Source: CAZPXZ01 sp965221505
Lineage (GTDB): Bacteria > Pseudomonadota > Alphaproteobacteria > Rhodobacterales > CAZPXZ01
Reading direction: 5' to 3'
Assembly (NCBI GenBank): GCA_965221505.1
Contig: CBDCSI010000001.1
Coordinates: 558,001 to 622,000, forward strand
DNA length: 64,000 nucleotides
Part shown: positions 43,363 to 51,489 of the stretch, in pieces
Numbering within the stretch: the stretch's first letter is position 1
Layout: every line of letters starts with the position of its first letter
Translations under genes and position numbers: made by a program
The notes under the pieces: model-generated
The model's database searches: none
Seen by the model: the letters and a program-made list of their open reading frames with translations, nothing else
Told to the model about the DNA's origin: nothing

Positions 43363-44750
43363 TCCGACGGGCCGATCATGGCTTCCGGGCGCACCACCCG
43401 ATCGAATTCCGCGCCGTCGACCAGCCGCAGACGGATCGCCTCTTCCCGCAGCGTGGTGCCGTTGGCGTGCGCCGACTTGGCGATCTTCGCGGCGTCGTCG
43501 TAGCCGATTCGCGGCGCGAGCGCGGTGACCAGCATCAGCGATTCGCGCATCTTTCGCGCGATCGTGTCCTCGTTCGCCCGGATGCCGTCGACGCAGCGCT
43601 CGCGGAAACTGTCCGCGGCGTCCGCGAGCAGGCCGGCGGACTGCAACAGGTTGTAGATCATCATCGGCTTGAAGACGTTCAGCTCGAAATGCCCCTGACT
43701 GCCGGCGAACCCGACGGCGGCGTCGTTGCCCATGACGTGGGCGCAGACCTGGGTCAGCGCCTCGCACTGCGTCGGGTTTACCTTTCCGGGCATGATCGAC
43801 GATCCGGGTTCGTTCTCCGGCAGCGACAATTCTCCGAGGCCGCTGCGCGGTCCCGATCCGAGAAAGCGGACGTCGTTGGCGATCTTGAACAACGAGGCCG
43901 CCACCGTGCGGGTCGCACCCGACGCCTCGACGATCGCGTCATGCGCGGCGAGCGCCTCGAACTTGTTCTCGGCCGTGACGAACGGGTGGCCGGTCAGGGC
44001 CGCGATCCGCTCGGCCACGCGAACGTCGAACCCCTTGCGGGTATTGAGGCCGGTGCCGACCGCCGTGCCTCCCTGGGCCAACGGGTAGAGCCCGTCGAGC
44101 GCGGCGCGTACGCGACGAACGCCGAGGCGGACCTGCCGGGCGTAGCCGCCGAATTCCTGCCCGAGCGTCAGCGGCGTCGCGTCCTGGGTGTGGGTGCGGC
44201 CGATCTTCACGATGCCGGCGAATTCGTCGGCCCGGGCCGTCAGGGAGTCGGCGAGCCGTTCCAGCGCGCCGATCAGCCGGTCGGACAGGACGCTCACCGC
44301 CGCGACGTGCATGGCGGTCGGGTAGGTATCGTTCGAGGACTGCGACCGGTTGACGTGGTCGTTGGGGTGCACCGGAGTCTTGGAGCCGATCGTCCCGCCG
44401 AGGAGTTCGATCGCCCGGTTGGCGATGACTTCGTTGGCGTTCATGTTCGACTGGGTGCCGGAGCCGGTCTGCCAGACCACCAGCGGAAAGTGCGAATCCC
44501 ACCTCCCTTCCGCCACTTCCCCCGCGGCCTCCGCGATCGCGTCGGCGACGGCCGGTTCCAGGTCGCCGAAGGACCGGTTCGTCTCGGCCGCGGCGCGCTT
44601 GACGATCCCGAGCGCGCGGATCACCGCGACGGGCTGACGCTCGCCGCCGATCGGAAAATTGCCCAGCGACCGCTGGGTTTGCGCGCCCCAGTAGCGGTCG
44701 GACGGCACCTCGATCGCGCCGAAGGAATCGGTTTCCGTTCGCGTGGCCAT
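43359..44750 (-). CDS. fumC: Class II fumarate hydratase
   Basis: A 463-residue TCA-cycle enzyme that interconverts fumarate and malate without a cofactor. The start ETDSFGAIEVPSDRYWGAQTQRS and the signature GSSIMPGKVNPTQCEA are diagnostic, and GSGTQSNMNANEV with HPNDHVNRSQSSND form the active-site segments. The catalytic Ser is in GSSIMPGK and the catalytic His in IGRTHTQDATPLT. Length matches bacterial FumC. Confidence 0.96.
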   Translation of the reverse strand: MATRTETDSFGAIEVPSDRYWGAQTQRSLGNFPIGGERQPVAVIRALGIVKRAAAETNRSFGDLEPAVADAIAEAAGEVAEGRWDSHFPLVVWQTGSGTQSNMNANEVIANRAIELLGGTIGSKTPVHPNDHVNRSQSSNDTYPTAMHVAAVSVLSDRLIGALERLADSLTARADEFAGIVKIGRTHTQDATPLTLGQEFGGYARQVRLGVRRVRAALDGLYPLAQGGTAVGTGLNTRKGFDVRVAERIAALTGHPFVTAENKFEALAAHDAIVEASGATRTVAASLFKIANDVRFLGSGPRSGLGELSLPENEPGSSIMPGKVNPTQCEALTQVCAHVMGNDAAVGFAGSQGHFELNVFKPMMIYNLLQSAGLLADAADSFRERCVDGIRANEDTIARKMRESLMLVTALAPRIGYDDAAKIAKSAHANGTTLREEAIRLRLVDGAEFDRVVRPEAMIGPSE

Positions 44751-44764
44751 CGGAATCTCCCTGC

Positions 44765-45268
44765 CTATCGCCGCCGGAACGAGTCGAACGGGATGACGTT
44801 GGAGCCGTCCGACGGATCCTCCTCCGGAGCGGCGGACTCCTCGGCCTCCGCCGCGTGGCCGGCATGGAACGTTCCGCTCTGCGCCTCGGCTTCCGGCGCG
44901 TCTTCGGACTCGGCGTTGCCCTTGAAGCTGAGACCGAAACGCGCCTCGGGATCCGCGAACACGGAAACGGCGCGGAACGGCACGCGCAGGCGCGCCGGAC
45001 GGCTGTCGAAGCGGAGGTCGACCTCGAACCCTTCGTCGTCGACGACGAGATCGTAGTATTCGTATTCGAGTACGATCGAGAGGGTCTCGGGATGCTCGGC
45101 GCGAAGCCAGTCCGGCATCCGGACCCCTTCGCCGTCGGTCGGAAAGGTAACGTAGAGGCTGTGGCCGTTCGGCATGCCCTCGTCGGCGACCAGGGCGAAC
45201 GCCTTCCGAACGACCTCGCGAAACGCGGAGTCCATCATGGCGCCGTAGTCGATTCTGAGCTCGTCCAT
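44765..45268 (-). CDS. sspB: SspB, ClpXP protease adaptor (alphaproteobacterial type)
   Basis: A 167-residue adaptor. The N-terminal fold (YGAMMDSAFREVVRKAFALV, then GHSLYVTFPTDGEGVRMPDWLRAEHPETLSIVLEYEYYDL) is the alpha-SspB peptide-binding domain. A disordered acidic linker leads to a C-terminal NVIPFDSFRRR module that docks to ClpX. It delivers ssrA-tagged proteins to ClpXP. The tmRNA gene is 4 kb away with a tag starting ANDN, so adaptor and tag can be compared in the same genome. It starts 15 bases before fumC. Confidence 0.93.
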   Translation of the reverse strand: MDELRIDYGAMMDSAFREVVRKAFALVADEGMPNGHSLYVTFPTDGEGVRMPDWLRAEHPETLSIVLEYEYYDLVVDDEGFEVDLRFDSRPARLRVPFRAVSVFADPEARFGLSFKGNAESEDAPEAEAQSGTFHAGHAAEAEESAAPEEDPSDGSNVIPFDSFRRR

Positions 45269-45386
45269 TCCGGATCCCCGTTATCGTGCGCCGCGTAAAT
45301 CGTAGCGGCTTATGCGGCGACGGTGTAGCACAGTTGCAGTCCCGAGGGACGCCGGCGCGGCAGCCCCGTCGGACGAGGAGAATCGC

Positions 45387-46649
45387 ATGCGTTCGAACGC
45401 GGACCGTCGGGAGGTTCTTCTCGACCTGTTTCGGGCCGCGCTGGCGGCGGTGGATCCCGAGCGGCTGGTTCCGGCCGGCCTCTCGGCGCGGCCGCCGGGG
45501 CGCGTCGCGGTCGTCGGCGCGGGAAAGGCCGCCGCGGCCATGGCCCGCGCGGTAGAGAACGCGTGGGACGGACCCCTCGAGGGAATCGCGCTCACCCGCT
45601 ACGGGCATGCGGTCGATTGCCGTCGAATCGAGATCGTCGAGGCGTCCCATCCGGTTCCCGACGAGACCGGCGCCGCGGCGACGGCCCGCATTCTCGACCT
45701 TGCCGGCAGCCTCGATCGCGACGACTTGCTCCTGGCGCTGATCTCCGGCGGAGGCTCCGCCCTCCTGGTCGCGCCGGCCCGCGGCGTTCGGCTGGAAGAA
45801 AAGCGGGCCGTCACGAAGGCCCTCCTCGCGGCCGGTGCGGAAATTGCCGAGATCAACGCCGTACGCAAGCACTTGTCCGCGATCAAGGGCGGGCGGCTCG
45901 CCCAGGCGGCGCATCCGGCTTCGGTTCGCGCGCTGGCGATTTCCGACGTTCCGGGCGATGACCCGGCGACGATCGCGTCGGGGCCGACGGTCGCGGACCC
46001 CACCACGCTCGCCGATGCGCGCGCCGCGGTCGAGCGGTACGGCATACCCTTGCCGGCGCCGGTCGCACGGCACCTGGCGAGCGAAGCGGCCGAGACGCCC
46101 AAGCCCGGCGATCCGCGGCTCGCGCGCTCTCGCTTCGTCACGCTCGCCGGCGCGGGCACTGCTCTCGCCGCCGCCGCCCGCCGGGCTGAATCGCTGGGTC
46201 TCGGCGCCCGGATCCTCGGCGAGTCGATCGAGGGACCGGCCGAAGCGGTCGCCGCGCGGATGGCGGAACGGGCGCGGCGGGCGCGAGAGGAGGGCCGGCC
46301 CCTGGTTCTGCTGTCGGGTGGCGAATGCACGGTACGGATTCGCGGGGGCGGACGCGGCGGCCCGAATTCCGAGTTCGCCCTCGCCTTCGCGCTCGCAGCG
46401 GAGGGGATGCCCGGCGTGAGCGCAATCTCGGCGGACACGGACGGAATCGACGGCGCGGGCGACCACGCCGGCGCCGTGGTCCTCCCGGATACCTTGTCCC
46501 GCGCGTCTGCGATCGGTCTCGATCCCCACTCGGCCTTGCGCCGGAACGACTCGGCAGGGTTTTTCGACGCGCTGGGCGATTGCGTTCGTACCGGGCCGAC
46601 GCGCACGAACGTCAGCGACTTCCGCGCTATCATCGTGGCGCCAGACTGA
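45387..46649 (+). CDS. Glycerate 2-kinase (MOFRL/DUF4147 family)
   Basis: A 420-residue kinase producing 2-phosphoglycerate from D-glycerate. The N-terminal nucleotide domain has RVAVVGAGKAAAAMARAVE and LLLALISGGGSALLVAP. The C-terminal MOFRL domain shows LLSGGECTVRIRGGGRGGPNSEFALA and a DGIDGAGDHAGAV loop. ATG at 45387 has GACGAGGAG upstream. It is followed after 19 bases by pyruvate kinase, so the pair may route glycerate to pyruvate. Confidence 0.9.
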   Translation: MRSNADRREVLLDLFRAALAAVDPERLVPAGLSARPPGRVAVVGAGKAAAAMARAVENAWDGPLEGIALTRYGHAVDCRRIEIVEASHPVPDETGAAATARILDLAGSLDRDDLLLALISGGGSALLVAPARGVRLEEKRAVTKALLAAGAEIAEINAVRKHLSAIKGGRLAQAAHPASVRALAISDVPGDDPATIASGPTVADPTTLADARAAVERYGIPLPAPVARHLASEAAETPKPGDPRLARSRFVTLAGAGTALAAAARRAESLGLGARILGESIEGPAEAVAARMAERARRAREEGRPLVLLSGGECTVRIRGGGRGGPNSEFALAFALAAEGMPGVSAISADTDGIDGAGDHAGAVVLPDTLSRASAIGLDPHSALRRNDSAGFFDALGDCVRTGPTRTNVSDFRAIIVAPD

Positions 46650-46668
46650 ACGCCGGAGCGGGAGAGCG

Positions 46669-48090
46669 ATGCGCAGGAGCAGGAACGCCAAGATTGTCGT
46701 GACGCTCGGGCCCGCAAGCGGGACCCCCGGCATGATTCGCAGGATGTTCGAGGCCGGGGCCGACGTATTCCGGCTGAATTTCAGCCATGGCCTCCATTCG
46801 GAACACGCGGCGCGGGTGCGCGCGATTCGGGCGCTGGAGGAAGCGACCGGGCGGCCCACCGTCGTGCTGCAGGACCTGCAGGGGCCGAAATTCCGCATCG
46901 GCGAGTTTCGGGACGGCTCCGCCGAGCTGTCACGCGGGGCGGAGTTCCGCCTGGAACACGAGGGCGAGGCGGGAACCGCGCGTCGCGTCTCGCTCCCGCA
47001 CAAGGAAGTGTTCGAGGCCGTGGAGCCGGGCAGCGACATCCTGCTCGACGACGGGAAGGTGCGGCTTCGCGTGGTCTCGAACGGACCGGCGCATGCCGAT
47101 TGCCTGGTGGAGGTGGGCGGACGGCTGAGCGATCACAAGGGGGTCAACCTTCCGGGCGTCAAGGTGCCGACCACTCCGCTGACGCCGAAGGATCTGGAGG
47201 ACCTGGAATTCGGATTGTCGCTGGGCGTGGACTGGGTCGCCCTTTCCTTCGTGCAGCATCCCGACGACGTCGTCCGGGCGCGCGAGGCGGTCGGAGCGTC
47301 CTGCAAGCTGATGGTGAAGGTCGAGAAGCCGACCGTGCTCGACCACATCGACGACATCGTCGATCTCGCCGACGGCATCATGGTCGCGCGGGGGGATCTC
47401 GGCGTCGAACTGGCGCCGGAAGAGGTGCCGGGCCGGCAGAAGGAACTGATCCGGGCGAGTCGAATCAAGGGCAAGCCGGTGGTGGTCGCCACGCAGATGC
47501 TGGAGTCCATGGTTCACGCGGCCGTACCGACGCGCGCCGAAGCGTCGGACGTGGCCACGGCGATCTACGACGGAGCCGACGCCGTGATGCTCTCGGCGGA
47601 GTCGGCCGTGGGCCTCCACCCGGTCGAAGCGGTCGAGATGATGGACAGGATCATCGGACGCACGGAGCGGGAACGGAGCTATCGCCCGATCATCGACGCC
47701 CTTCATCCGGTTCCGGAGCCGGTGGCCGAGGACGCCATCTCGGCGGCGGTGTCGCAGGTTGCGCGCACCATGTCGGCCTCGGCGATCGTCACCTACACGA
47801 CCAGCGGGTCCACGGCCGCGCGCATGGCGAGGGAGCGGCCCGAAGCGCCGATCCTGACCCTGACCGATTCCCGAGACACCGCGCGGCACGCCCAGATCCT
47901 GTGGGGAACCCACTGCGTACATTCCGAGGACGTGAGATCGTTTGGAGACGCGGCCCGCACGGCCTGCAGGATCGCCCGACGGGAAGGGTTCGCGAAGCCC
48001 GGGGACAAGCTGGTGATTACCGCCGGCGTGCCGTTCGGCCAGTCGGGCACGACCAACACGCTGCGAATCGCAACCGTCGAGGAGGAGTGA
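46669..48090 (+). CDS. pyk: Pyruvate kinase
   Basis: A 473-residue kinase making pyruvate and ATP from phosphoenolpyruvate. KIVVTLGPASGTPGMI opens the barrel; FRLNFSHGLHSEH is the K+/ADP site; KVEKPTVLDHIDDIVDLADGIMVARGDLGVE is the active-site signature; QMLESMVHAAVPTRAEASDVA follows. The C-terminal domain includes TYTTSGSTAARMARERP. Length is standard. It ends with GGAGGAGTGA, which also serves the next gene. Confidence 0.96.
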   Translation: MRRSRNAKIVVTLGPASGTPGMIRRMFEAGADVFRLNFSHGLHSEHAARVRAIRALEEATGRPTVVLQDLQGPKFRIGEFRDGSAELSRGAEFRLEHEGEAGTARRVSLPHKEVFEAVEPGSDILLDDGKVRLRVVSNGPAHADCLVEVGGRLSDHKGVNLPGVKVPTTPLTPKDLEDLEFGLSLGVDWVALSFVQHPDDVVRAREAVGASCKLMVKVEKPTVLDHIDDIVDLADGIMVARGDLGVELAPEEVPGRQKELIRASRIKGKPVVVATQMLESMVHAAVPTRAEASDVATAIYDGADAVMLSAESAVGLHPVEAVEMMDRIIGRTERERSYRPIIDALHPVPEPVAEDAISAAVSQVARTMSASAIVTYTTSGSTAARMARERPEAPILTLTDSRDTARHAQILWGTHCVHSEDVRSFGDAARTACRIARREGFAKPGDKLVITAGVPFGQSGTTNTLRIATVEEE

Positions 48091-48093
48091 GCG

Positions 48094-49071
48094 ATCTTTT
48101 CCCGACCGTTCGGCCGCCGCCGCGTCGCCGATCTCGACGAGCGCGAGATTCTCGCGCTGGCGATCTCCAGCGAGGAGGACGACAGCCGCCTCTATCTCGA
48201 CTACGCCGCGGCGTTGCGCCGGGAATCGCCGGAGTCGGCCGCCATGATGGAAGCGATGGCCAGGGTGGAGGACCGCCACAGGCGACGGTTGATCGACCTG
48301 TTCCGGGAACGGTTCGGCGATCACGTTCCGCTGGTGCGGCGCGCGGACGTGGCGGGGTTCTGGCCCACGACGCCGCTCTGGCGGCTCCTGCCGCGGGGGC
48401 CGGCCGCGATCCGGGCCCAGGCCGCGACTCTGGAGGACCAGGCGCGGGCGTTCTACGAGCGCGCCGCGACGCAGGTGCAGGACGCCCGGACGCGCAAGCT
48501 CCTCGGCGACCTGGCCGTCGAGGAGGCGGGCCATCGTGCGAGGGTCGCGCAGGTCGAGTCCCGCGGCAAGCGGCCGGAGCGCCTGCTCGACGAGGACGAG
48601 GCGCACCGGCGCAAGATCCTCCTGCAATACGTCCAGCCCGGTCTCGCCGGCCTGATGGACGGCTCCGTTTCGACCCTCGCCCCGCTCTTCGCCGCCGCGT
48701 TCGCCACCCAGGACAGCTGGAGCGCCTTTCTGGTCGGGATGGCCGCGTCCGTCGGCGCCGGCATTTCGATGGGTTTCGCCGAGGCGCTCTCGGACGACGG
48801 CGCGCTGACCGGACGGGGTTCGCCCGTAATACGGGGGATCGTCACCGGCGCCATGACCGTGATCGGGGGCGTCGGCCACACGCTGCCCTATCTGATTACG
48901 GACTTCGTGACGGCGACGGTTCTCGCGGTGGCGGTGGTGGCGGTCGAATTGGTCGCGATCGCGTGGATTCGCTGGAAATGGATGAGCACGCCGTTCCTGT
49001 CGGCCTCGTTCCAGATCGTGGTGGGGGGTGCGCTGGTGTTCGCAGCCGGCATCCTGATCGGCAACGCCTGA
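48094..49071 (+). CDS. mbfA: MbfA-type erythrin/VIT1 membrane iron exporter; start codon unusual
   Basis: About 325 residues from 48094, or 285 from the TTG at 48214. The N-terminal erythrin domain begins RRRVADLDEREILALAISSE; its di-iron Glu residues lie in EEDDSRLYLDYAAAL and MARVEDRHRRRLIDL, with a second pair in FYERAATQVQD and VEEAGHRARV. The C-terminus is a VIT1/CCC1 membrane domain (QPGLAGLMDGSVSTLAPLF, then GMAASVGAGISMGFAEALSDDG). MbfA exports iron and protects against peroxide. Homology extends upstream to about 48121, but the only candidate before it, placed 7 bases after GGAGGAG, is ATC at 48094. GTG at 48087 is in another frame. A frameshift is the alternative. Overlap with the pyk end implies co-transcription. 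Confidence 0.8.
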   Translation: MFSRPFGRRRVADLDEREILALAISSEEDDSRLYLDYAAALRRESPESAAMMEAMARVEDRHRRRLIDLFRERFGDHVPLVRRADVAGFWPTTPLWRLLPRGPAAIRAQAATLEDQARAFYERAATQVQDARTRKLLGDLAVEEAGHRARVAQVESRGKRPERLLDEDEAHRRKILLQYVQPGLAGLMDGSVSTLAPLFAAAFATQDSWSAFLVGMAASVGAGISMGFAEALSDDGALTGRGSPVIRGIVTGAMTVIGGVGHTLPYLITDFVTATVLAVAVVAVELVAIAWIRWKWMSTPFLSASFQIVVGGALVFAAGILIGNA

Positions 49072-49134
49072 TCCTGCCGGGCTCCGGCCGCCGCAAGGAC
49101 GTCGCGGGAGCGATGCGGGGGCTTCTGTTGCTAG

Positions 49135-49412
49135 GCGCCCCCAGTGCCCCACCCGGACGTGCTAGGGCCCGGGAATTCGGTTCCTGTCTACTGGCGCCGC
49201 TCAAGCGGCGATAGCGACCGGAGCACGATTGTCGTTGGCAATTGTGCGTTTCGATCCGATAACGGCGGAATCCCACCGAGCAAAAGGATGCACCTTTACA
49301 CGTCCGTCGATCCTGTTTCGGCCCCGCAGGATGTGGTGGAGCCGCCGGGTACCGCCCCCGGGTCCGGTCCGCTTATTCCGTGTCCGTTTATTGCCGTAGC
49401 TCCGTGGGGAGC
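49135..49412 (-). ncRNA. ssrA: Permuted two-piece tmRNA (SsrA)
   Basis: The acceptor piece comes first: T stem CCGGG/CCCGG with a seven-base loop GGCGGTA, then CGGCTCC, A and CCA (3' end at 49334). An 8-base spacer follows (49333-49326). The coding piece starts GGGGCCG at 49325, pairing with CGGCTCC over seven bases including a G3-U70 wobble, the alanine identity element. The tag frame at 49239-49201 reads GCC AAC GAC AAT ... GCT TGA, giving ANDNRAPVAIAA, 12 residues. A helix joins the acceptor 5' side (GTGCTCCCCAC near 49412) and the coding 3' side (GTGGGGCAC, 49152-49144). This is the layout of alphaproteobacterial split tmRNA. Outer limits are estimated by the helix and promoter. Confidence 0.88.
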
Positions 49413-49418
49413 ACCGAC

Positions 49419-49446
49419 AATATAGCGCATCGTCGCCGGATGTAAA
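49419..49446 (-). promoter_or_regulatory. sigma70-type promoter of ssrA
   Basis: On the minus strand TTTACA (49446-49441) and TATATT (49424-49419) are separated by 16 bases, about 7 bases upstream of the expected tmRNA 5' end. Both hexamers are close to consensus. Confidence 0.65.
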
Positions 49447-49920
49447 CCCCGCGAAGACCGGGAGTTCGACGAAGACGGGCAGCCCGCGGACGTCGAGCGC
49501 CGCGGCGCGTCGCGCGCCCGTTCCGGCAGCGATCGGCGCCGGCGGCAGTTTGCGCCGGGCGGACAAACGCGGGCGAGGGCGCTCCGCCTGCGCGGCGGCC
49601 GGCCGTCGGGGCAACGTCTCACCGTTGCCAGAGCGTCCTCTCTGGCCGACCCGCCCTGAGTCCATCGACGCTCCGCATGTCCGGTGTTGCCGGACCGGAC
49701 CTTCCGACGATCCGAATTGCGCTTCCGGCGTCGCGGGCGAAGGTCGCGCCCGCATTTCCGCTTCGGCCGGCGGCAGGAAACCGCGCCGAAGTCCCGAGCG
49801 CCCGCCCGGGCGCCAGGACCGACGGTGCCGGCGGGCCGTCGCTCTTGCGAATCGGCGACAAGACGATATAGCGCAACGAGAGCGGCCGTATCGGCCGCCG
49901 GTAGCGAGAGCGAGCCGGAC
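49447..49920. other. Intergenic stretch between ssrA and mntA
   Basis: About 470 bases with no supported gene. Open frames across it on both strands are Arg/Pro-rich shadows. A gene-start context for mntA (GGTAGCGAGAGCGAG) is at the right end. I see no att-like direct repeat of the ssrA sequence. Confidence 0.35.
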
Positions 49921-50232
49921 ATGCACAAGATGATCGCGGACAAGCGGGATCGACTCGCGGAACTGTGTCGACGCTACGACGTGGTCAGGCTTGACGTCTT
50001 CGGTTCGGCCGCCCGAGGTACGGATTTCGATCCGGCCACGAGCGATGCCGATTTTCTGGTAGAGTTCAAACCCGAGAGTGAGCTCCCGCCGTTTGACAGG
50101 TATTTCGATCTGCTCGACGAATTGCGCTCCACTCTGGGTCGTCCGGTGGATCTCGTCGAATTGCGTGCAATCCGAAACCCGTATCTTCGAGAATCCATAG
50201 ACAGGTCGCGCGAGGTCATTTATGAAGACTGA
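49921..50232 (+). CDS. mntA: MntA-like antitoxin (minimal nucleotidyltransferase)
   Basis: A 103-residue nucleotidyltransferase of the MNT group. The Gly-Ser motif is VFGSAARGTDF (G28, S29) and the acidic pair is in SDADFLVEF (D42, D44). MntA AMPylates or oligo-AMPylates its HepT partner to silence it. The gene overlaps hepT by 11 bases, the usual antitoxin-first order. Its composition looks less GC-rich than the neighbouring chromosome, which suits horizontal gain. Confidence 0.9.
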   Translation: MHKMIADKRDRLAELCRRYDVVRLDVFGSAARGTDFDPATSDADFLVEFKPESELPPFDRYFDLLDELRSTLGRPVDLVELRAIRNPYLRESIDRSREVIYED

Positions 50233-50578
50233 TCCCCGCGCATTGCTTCTGGACATCGTCCGGGCCATTGCGGATATTGAGTCGTTCGTCGACGAGATGG
50301 ATTTGGATGCGTACTTGTCGGACGCTCGGACGCAGGCTGCGGTCGAGCGCAAGTTTGAAGTCATTGGAGAGGCGATTATCCGTATACGAAAGCACCACCC
50401 GAATATTGCCGAGAGAATTCCGCAAGCGCGTAGAATCGTGGACTTTCGAAACGTCTTGGCGCACGGCTACGATAAGGTCGTACCGGAACTCGTGTGGGAC
50501 TACGGTCAAGGACATCTGCAGACGCTGCGCCGAAACGTGCGAACGCTGCTTGCGGAATTGGAGGCGACCGGGTCGTAG
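50222..50578 (+). CDS. hepT: HepT-like toxin (HEPN ribonuclease)
   Basis: A 118-residue all-alpha HEPN protein. The catalytic motif R-x4-H-x-Y is present as RNVLAHGYD (R76, H81, Y83). HepT toxins are RNases, silenced by MntA. An ERKFEVIGEAI helix and a C-terminal leucine-rich helix form the four-helix bundle. It is translated from inside the mntA end, so the pair is coupled. Confidence 0.92.
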   Translation: MKTDPRALLLDIVRAIADIESFVDEMDLDAYLSDARTQAAVERKFEVIGEAIIRIRKHHPNIAERIPQARRIVDFRNVLAHGYDKVVPELVWDYGQGHLQTLRRNVRTLLAELEATGS

Positions 50579-50619
50579 GTCGTGGCCGGAGTCTGCGCGG
50601 GGTTCCGAAAAGGGGGCCG

Positions 50620-51489
50620 TCAGCCGTAGCGGTATCTATAGCGGTGCGGATGGGCCTCGTAGACTCCGAGCAGCTTGGTGTAGGAGCAGAAGAAGCGAAG
50701 CTCGTCCATGGCGAGGCCGACGCCCCGGTCGTCCGGATGACCCTCGATGTCGGCGTAGAATTGCGTCGCGGTGAACGAGCCGCCGACCATGTAGCTCTCC
50801 AGCTTGACCATGTTGACGCCGTTGGTCGCGAATCCGCCCAGCGCCTTGTAGAGCGCCGCCGGAATGTTCCGCACGCCGAACACGAAGCTGGTGATGCTCC
50901 GCGTCCTCGTTCCCTCCTCGCTTGGTTCGCGGGACATGACCAGGAAACGCGTCGTGTTGTGCTGGTTGTCGTGGACGTCCTCCACCACCGTTTCGAGGCC
51001 GTAGATGCGCCCGGCCAGGCTCGACGCGATGGCGGCGCGGGACGGGTCGCCGAGCCTGGCTACGGCCTCGGCCGCGCCGGCGGTGTCCGCAACGGCTTCC
51101 GGCTCGATCCCGTGCCGCCGAAGGAAGGCGCGGCACTGGCCGAGCGCGACCGAGTGGCTCGACGCGACTCGGACGTCCGGGAGCTTGGCGCCCGGGATCC
51201 CGAGGAGTTGCAGCCGTACCGGCATGAAGTGCTCCGCCACGATGAACAGGTTCGAATCGGGCAGGAGATGGTGAAGGTCGGTCACCCGGCCGTAGGTCGA
51301 GTTTTCGATCGGCAGCACCGCACGGTCCGCACGCCCGTCGCGCACCGCCTCGATCGTCTCTTCGAAGGTCTTCAGCGGCAGCGCGCGGGCGTTCGGTTCG
51401 ACTTCCATGCAGGCGGCGTGGCTGAACGCCCCCTGGATGCCCTGGAACGCCAGCACCGGCGCGGCGTTTTCCGCCTTGGTGTCGCTCAC
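50620..51489 (-). CDS. pheA: Prephenate dehydratase
   Basis: A 289-residue enzyme converting prephenate to phenylpyruvate. The N-terminal catalytic region begins VLAFQGIQGAFSHAA; LPIENSTYGRVTDLHHLL and TTRFLVMSRE are conserved. The C-terminal ACT domain holds the ITSFVFGVRNIPAALYKALGGFA and KLESY segments for phenylalanine control. There is no chorismate mutase domain, as usual in alphaproteobacteria. It starts GTG at 51489, overlapping the upstream 5-oxoprolinase stop (GTGA). The C-terminus is Tyr/Arg-rich (HRYRYRYG). Confidence 0.95.
   Translation of the reverse strand: MSDTKAENAAPVLAFQGIQGAFSHAACMEVEPNARALPLKTFEETIEAVRDGRADRAVLPIENSTYGRVTDLHHLLPDSNLFIVAEHFMPVRLQLLGIPGAKLPDVRVASSHSVALGQCRAFLRRHGIEPEAVADTAGAAEAVARLGDPSRAAIASSLAGRIYGLETVVEDVHDNQHNTTRFLVMSREPSEEGTRTRSITSFVFGVRNIPAALYKALGGFATNGVNMVKLESYMVGGSFTATQFYADIEGHPDDRGVGLAMDELRFFCSYTKLLGVYEAHPHRYRYRYG

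Noticed and set aside
48087..48213. GTG at 48087 as the mbfA start
   Set aside because: It is in a different frame from the conserved erythrin sequence and gives only Arg/Pro-rich residues.
49201..50364. Long minus-strand frame ending IANDNRAPVAIAA
   Set aside because: It is the tmRNA tag frame extended by chance upstream through the mntA/hepT region; the end is the proteolysis tag, not a 387-aa protein.
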